Of a stretch of DNA of 64,000 bases, positions 61,598-64,000 are shown piece by piece. The notes under the pieces were generated by a model. That model was not told the DNA's origin. It worked only from the letters and a program-made list of their open reading frames with translations, and searched no databases. Origin of the DNA: Vespa crabro (lineage: Eukaryota > Arthropoda > Insecta > Hymenoptera > Vespidae). Position numbers and translations under genes: made by a program. The stretch spans positions 15,652,499 to 15,716,498 of the forward strand of contig NC_060956.1 in the NCBI RefSeq assembly GCF_910589235.1. Direction: 5' to 3'. Numbering within the stretch: position 1 is the stretch's first letter; each line of letters opens with the position of its first letter.

Positions 61598-62742
61598 GTA
61601 AGTTATTCGAGATCGAGGTCGACAGTTGAAAATTTGCGTTGTCGATGAGTTAACGCGTTCACTTTATAGGATAGGATCAGGATATCGAAATACATCGATA
61701 ATATTATAAATAATAATTTCAAAAGTATTGCAAAGTATGTATTTATTTATTGTTCATTTTTAGATTCATTTAGATTCATAAATTATACAATCTTGTACAG
61801 TATGTGCGATATTTGACCCAAAGATAAATCCTATATACTTGCATATAAAATGCTTTATTTCAATCGATCAATTTTAAATGAACTCATTTTGGATATAAAA
61901 TTAATGAAAATATTTGTTACAAAGGATTCATTATTATAAACATAAAGCATATTCATGCATAAATACTTTGAGGAACACTTTTCATTATTGAACGATAAAT
62001 TTGTTAAGATACTTGGTGTATAATTTCTTCGCAATACCGATTAGAAAACGAGAGAGTGCGTCGACCCATTAAAATCGTTATGTCACGAAGACATGAGGAT
62101 AAAGAGAGGAAAGGGGTAAATAGGGTTGCGACGGCTGCGATGAAACCGACGACAATACATTAACGTAATTGTTGCGCTCTCTCCTCTTAGAAACGCGATG
62201 CTCACCACATTCGGAACACGTTGGAGATGTGGTATAACTAGTTCAAACAAGTCGGGGAGACCATTTCCGCGCGTGTGCCGCGGCATATAATGCCTATTGT
62301 TTCCGGTACATAGAAAGGACTTGAGGGCGGTTGTATGCGAGCGCCACGGAGTCATGCATTGTTTCCTCGGGCACGCATTGCTCCGGTAATCAAGACGCGT
62401 GCTGCTACCTTTAAATATCACCTTCCGACTATTTTATATACACTCATACTTTTCGTTGTTGTGTAATGCGTCGCTACCGTCGACGCCAAGTTAATTTTTT
62501 AATACCATAGCGTAAATCGAGGAGTGATGGTTCACTGTTTTTAAAAATTTCATTATATTGTAAATTTGATCAATATTCAAAAATTATCAAAGCAGATAAA
62601 TATATTTGTAAATTTCTAGAGACATGAGAGATTATAATTTCATGATAAAACTAAAAAATAATCCTAGATTTTTGTAAAAAAAAAAAGATTTGTTTATCAT
62701 ACATCTGAATTGTATGGGGGAGATACCTCATGATTCAGAATG
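61598..62742. other. intronic stretch without supported gene
   Basis: AT-rich to about 62040, then a GC-richer block (62040-62420). The minus-strand frame there, 112 codons, lacks splice signals and family resemblance. Confidence 0.4.
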
Positions 62743-63070
62743 TCATGACCCAGATAAAATTACATTTAATGACGTACTGGAGATTGGATTAGTTTTATTG
62801 ATTATTTTGTTTGACATGCCTGTCACAGGAGTGCTTTTATTAATTACTTGCGAATAATCAGGTGAAACTTGTTCTGGTTTTTTATTTTCTTTTGTATATT
62901 TTTCTGTTACATGAGGTACATGGTTGTTGTTTTTCATTTAAGAAAGCGCATAATACACCTTTATCTTTAGAAATGATTAATCTAAAGAATAAAAATCCAT
63001 TGTTTTCGTAAGCAGCCGAGTTTACATTGTATCTAAGAATGTAACAATGTATATTTTTATGATGGACCAA
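62743..63070 (-). pseudogene. two overlapping coding-like minus-strand frames, possible frameshifted relic
   Basis: One frame (63070 to 62882) includes ENNGFLFFRLIISKDKGVLC and a CTSC pair. A second (62937 to 62743) reads HVTEKYTKENKKPEQVSPDY and ends NVILSGS before a stop. They overlap by 56 bases in different frames. The composition of both is protein-like rather than repeat-driven, so one decayed protein broken by a frameshift is plausible, perhaps from a mobile element. I cannot name a family, and chance frames in AT-rich DNA remain possible. Confidence 0.2.
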
Positions 63071-64000
63071 CTGTCCCCGATAAAACTAAGCCATCAATTC
63101 CGAGAATTAGAGAATAATGACCTGATTTTTCAATAATGTTATAACAATATTTTATTACACGATTACAAACATAACTATATACTACATTAATGTAGTAATT
63201 ATATACCTACTATATTAATGCACTATAATACAATTATATACTACATTAATATAGTACATTCAAAAAATTATTATTTTTTGATAAATTGTTACTAAATAAT
63301 CATTTAAAAAACAACGAAAAAATTTTAGAGAATACTTAATTTCTACATTATAAATAACTTATCTAATTTTTTAATTGAAAACAAATTGTTCGTGAGTTTT
63401 TTTAATAATTGTCAGTCCTATCACTAAAAATATCTGAAAATTGGACTATCTACGAAATATAAGACCGAATCATTTCATTCAGAATTACTCTATTAATTTG
63501 GATAAAGACCGATGATTAAAAAAGAAGAAAAAAAAAATAAAGTTTAGCTATCTTGTTTGTTTTTGAAGAAGAAATTATGTGTGAGTGAGAAGCACACGCT
63601 AGATAATAAACATTCATGGAACATAAAATTCGATCTAAAAAGCAGCACATCACTCATCTAAATCCGAACTAAAGAAAGCAAATTTATATGTAGATATGCA
63701 TTATCACGTTTTGTCTTTGCTTTGCTAGTCATTTTTCTTCTAGAATCATTATCCCACGTGCGTATTTTCTACTCGCTTACTTTATTTATTTCTTAAAATC
63801 ATTATTGTCTTCTTTATGAATTTTCTAATGTATTTACTTTTCTCGCAGATTGATCATAATTGTTATCATTTGTTAATTCGAAGTTAAAGTATTGCTTCAT
63901 TTGATAATCTTGATAGGTATACATGTTGTATAGGATAAATCTAATTGCGATCTGTGGCAATTAGGATCTCCAGAGAATCGATTAGATAAGCTATTTGCCA
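63071..64000. other. AT-rich stretch without supported gene
   Basis: It contains the palindromic tandem repeat at 63176-63257 and otherwise unstructured AT-rich DNA. A CAG acceptor at 63849 leads straight into a stop in the phase needed after exon D. Confidence 0.4.
63176..63257. repeat. short tandem repeat of a palindromic unit (about 30 bp, nearly 3 copies)
   Basis: Units around ACTACATTAATGTAGT (a 16-base perfect palindrome at 63181-63196) recur at about 63212 and 63242 in diverged form, separated by AATTATATAC spacers. Confidence 0.7.

Noticed and set aside
63849..63900. Next exon after exon D at the tctcgcag acceptor
   Set aside because: In the phase required after exon D the first full codon is TGA.

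Overview
The window looks like nuclear DNA of an arthropod, most likely a hymenopteran insect. It is AT-rich, yet CpG dinucleotides (tcg, cga, acg) are frequent outside the repeats. Dozens of (GA/CT)n, (TA)n and (TATC)n arrays are scattered through it. Coding sequence is sparse and split into short exons by very long introns. There is no bacterial-style gene organisation, CRISPR array or operon. Taxonomy is inferred from composition and repeat types only.

The main feature is a large split gene on the + strand. Three exons have good splice signals and mutually compatible phases: 6571-6633 (phase 0 to 0), 42282-42540 (phase 0 to 1) and 61460-61597 (phase 1 to 1). The introns between them are about 35.6 kb and 18.9 kb, and neither the first nor the last exon is in the window. 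The encoded segments are acidic and Ser/Thr- or Gly-rich, with no domain I recognise. That would suit a developmental or transcriptional regulator, but this is inference. Two weaker exon candidates lie in the first intron, at 15414-15500 and 17624-17755.

Within the introns I also see: a 109-codon ORF just behind a strong splice acceptor (28193-28546); a possible nested minus-strand gene at 48.6-49.9 kb, whose last two candidate exons fit in phase and end in a well-formed stop; and an overlapping pair of minus-strand coding-like ORFs at 62.74-63.07 kb.

Mobile-element remains concentrate at 51.2-56.4 kb. They comprise a decayed Ty3/Gypsy-type reverse transcriptase/RNase H region full of stops, two direct copies of a tRNA-like repeat about 4.95 kb apart on either side of it, and a 276-bp piggyBac-type MITE with perfect 14-bp inverted repeats and intact TTAA duplications. 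Elsewhere there is a 374-bp MITE-like element with perfect 21-bp inverted repeats (16814-17187), an 18-bp inverted repeat around a (TA)n core (33001-33115), and a probable AT-rich element near 37.05-38.13 kb. Everything else is intronic or intergenic sequence with simple repeats. Most long ORFs in it are translations of those repeats.
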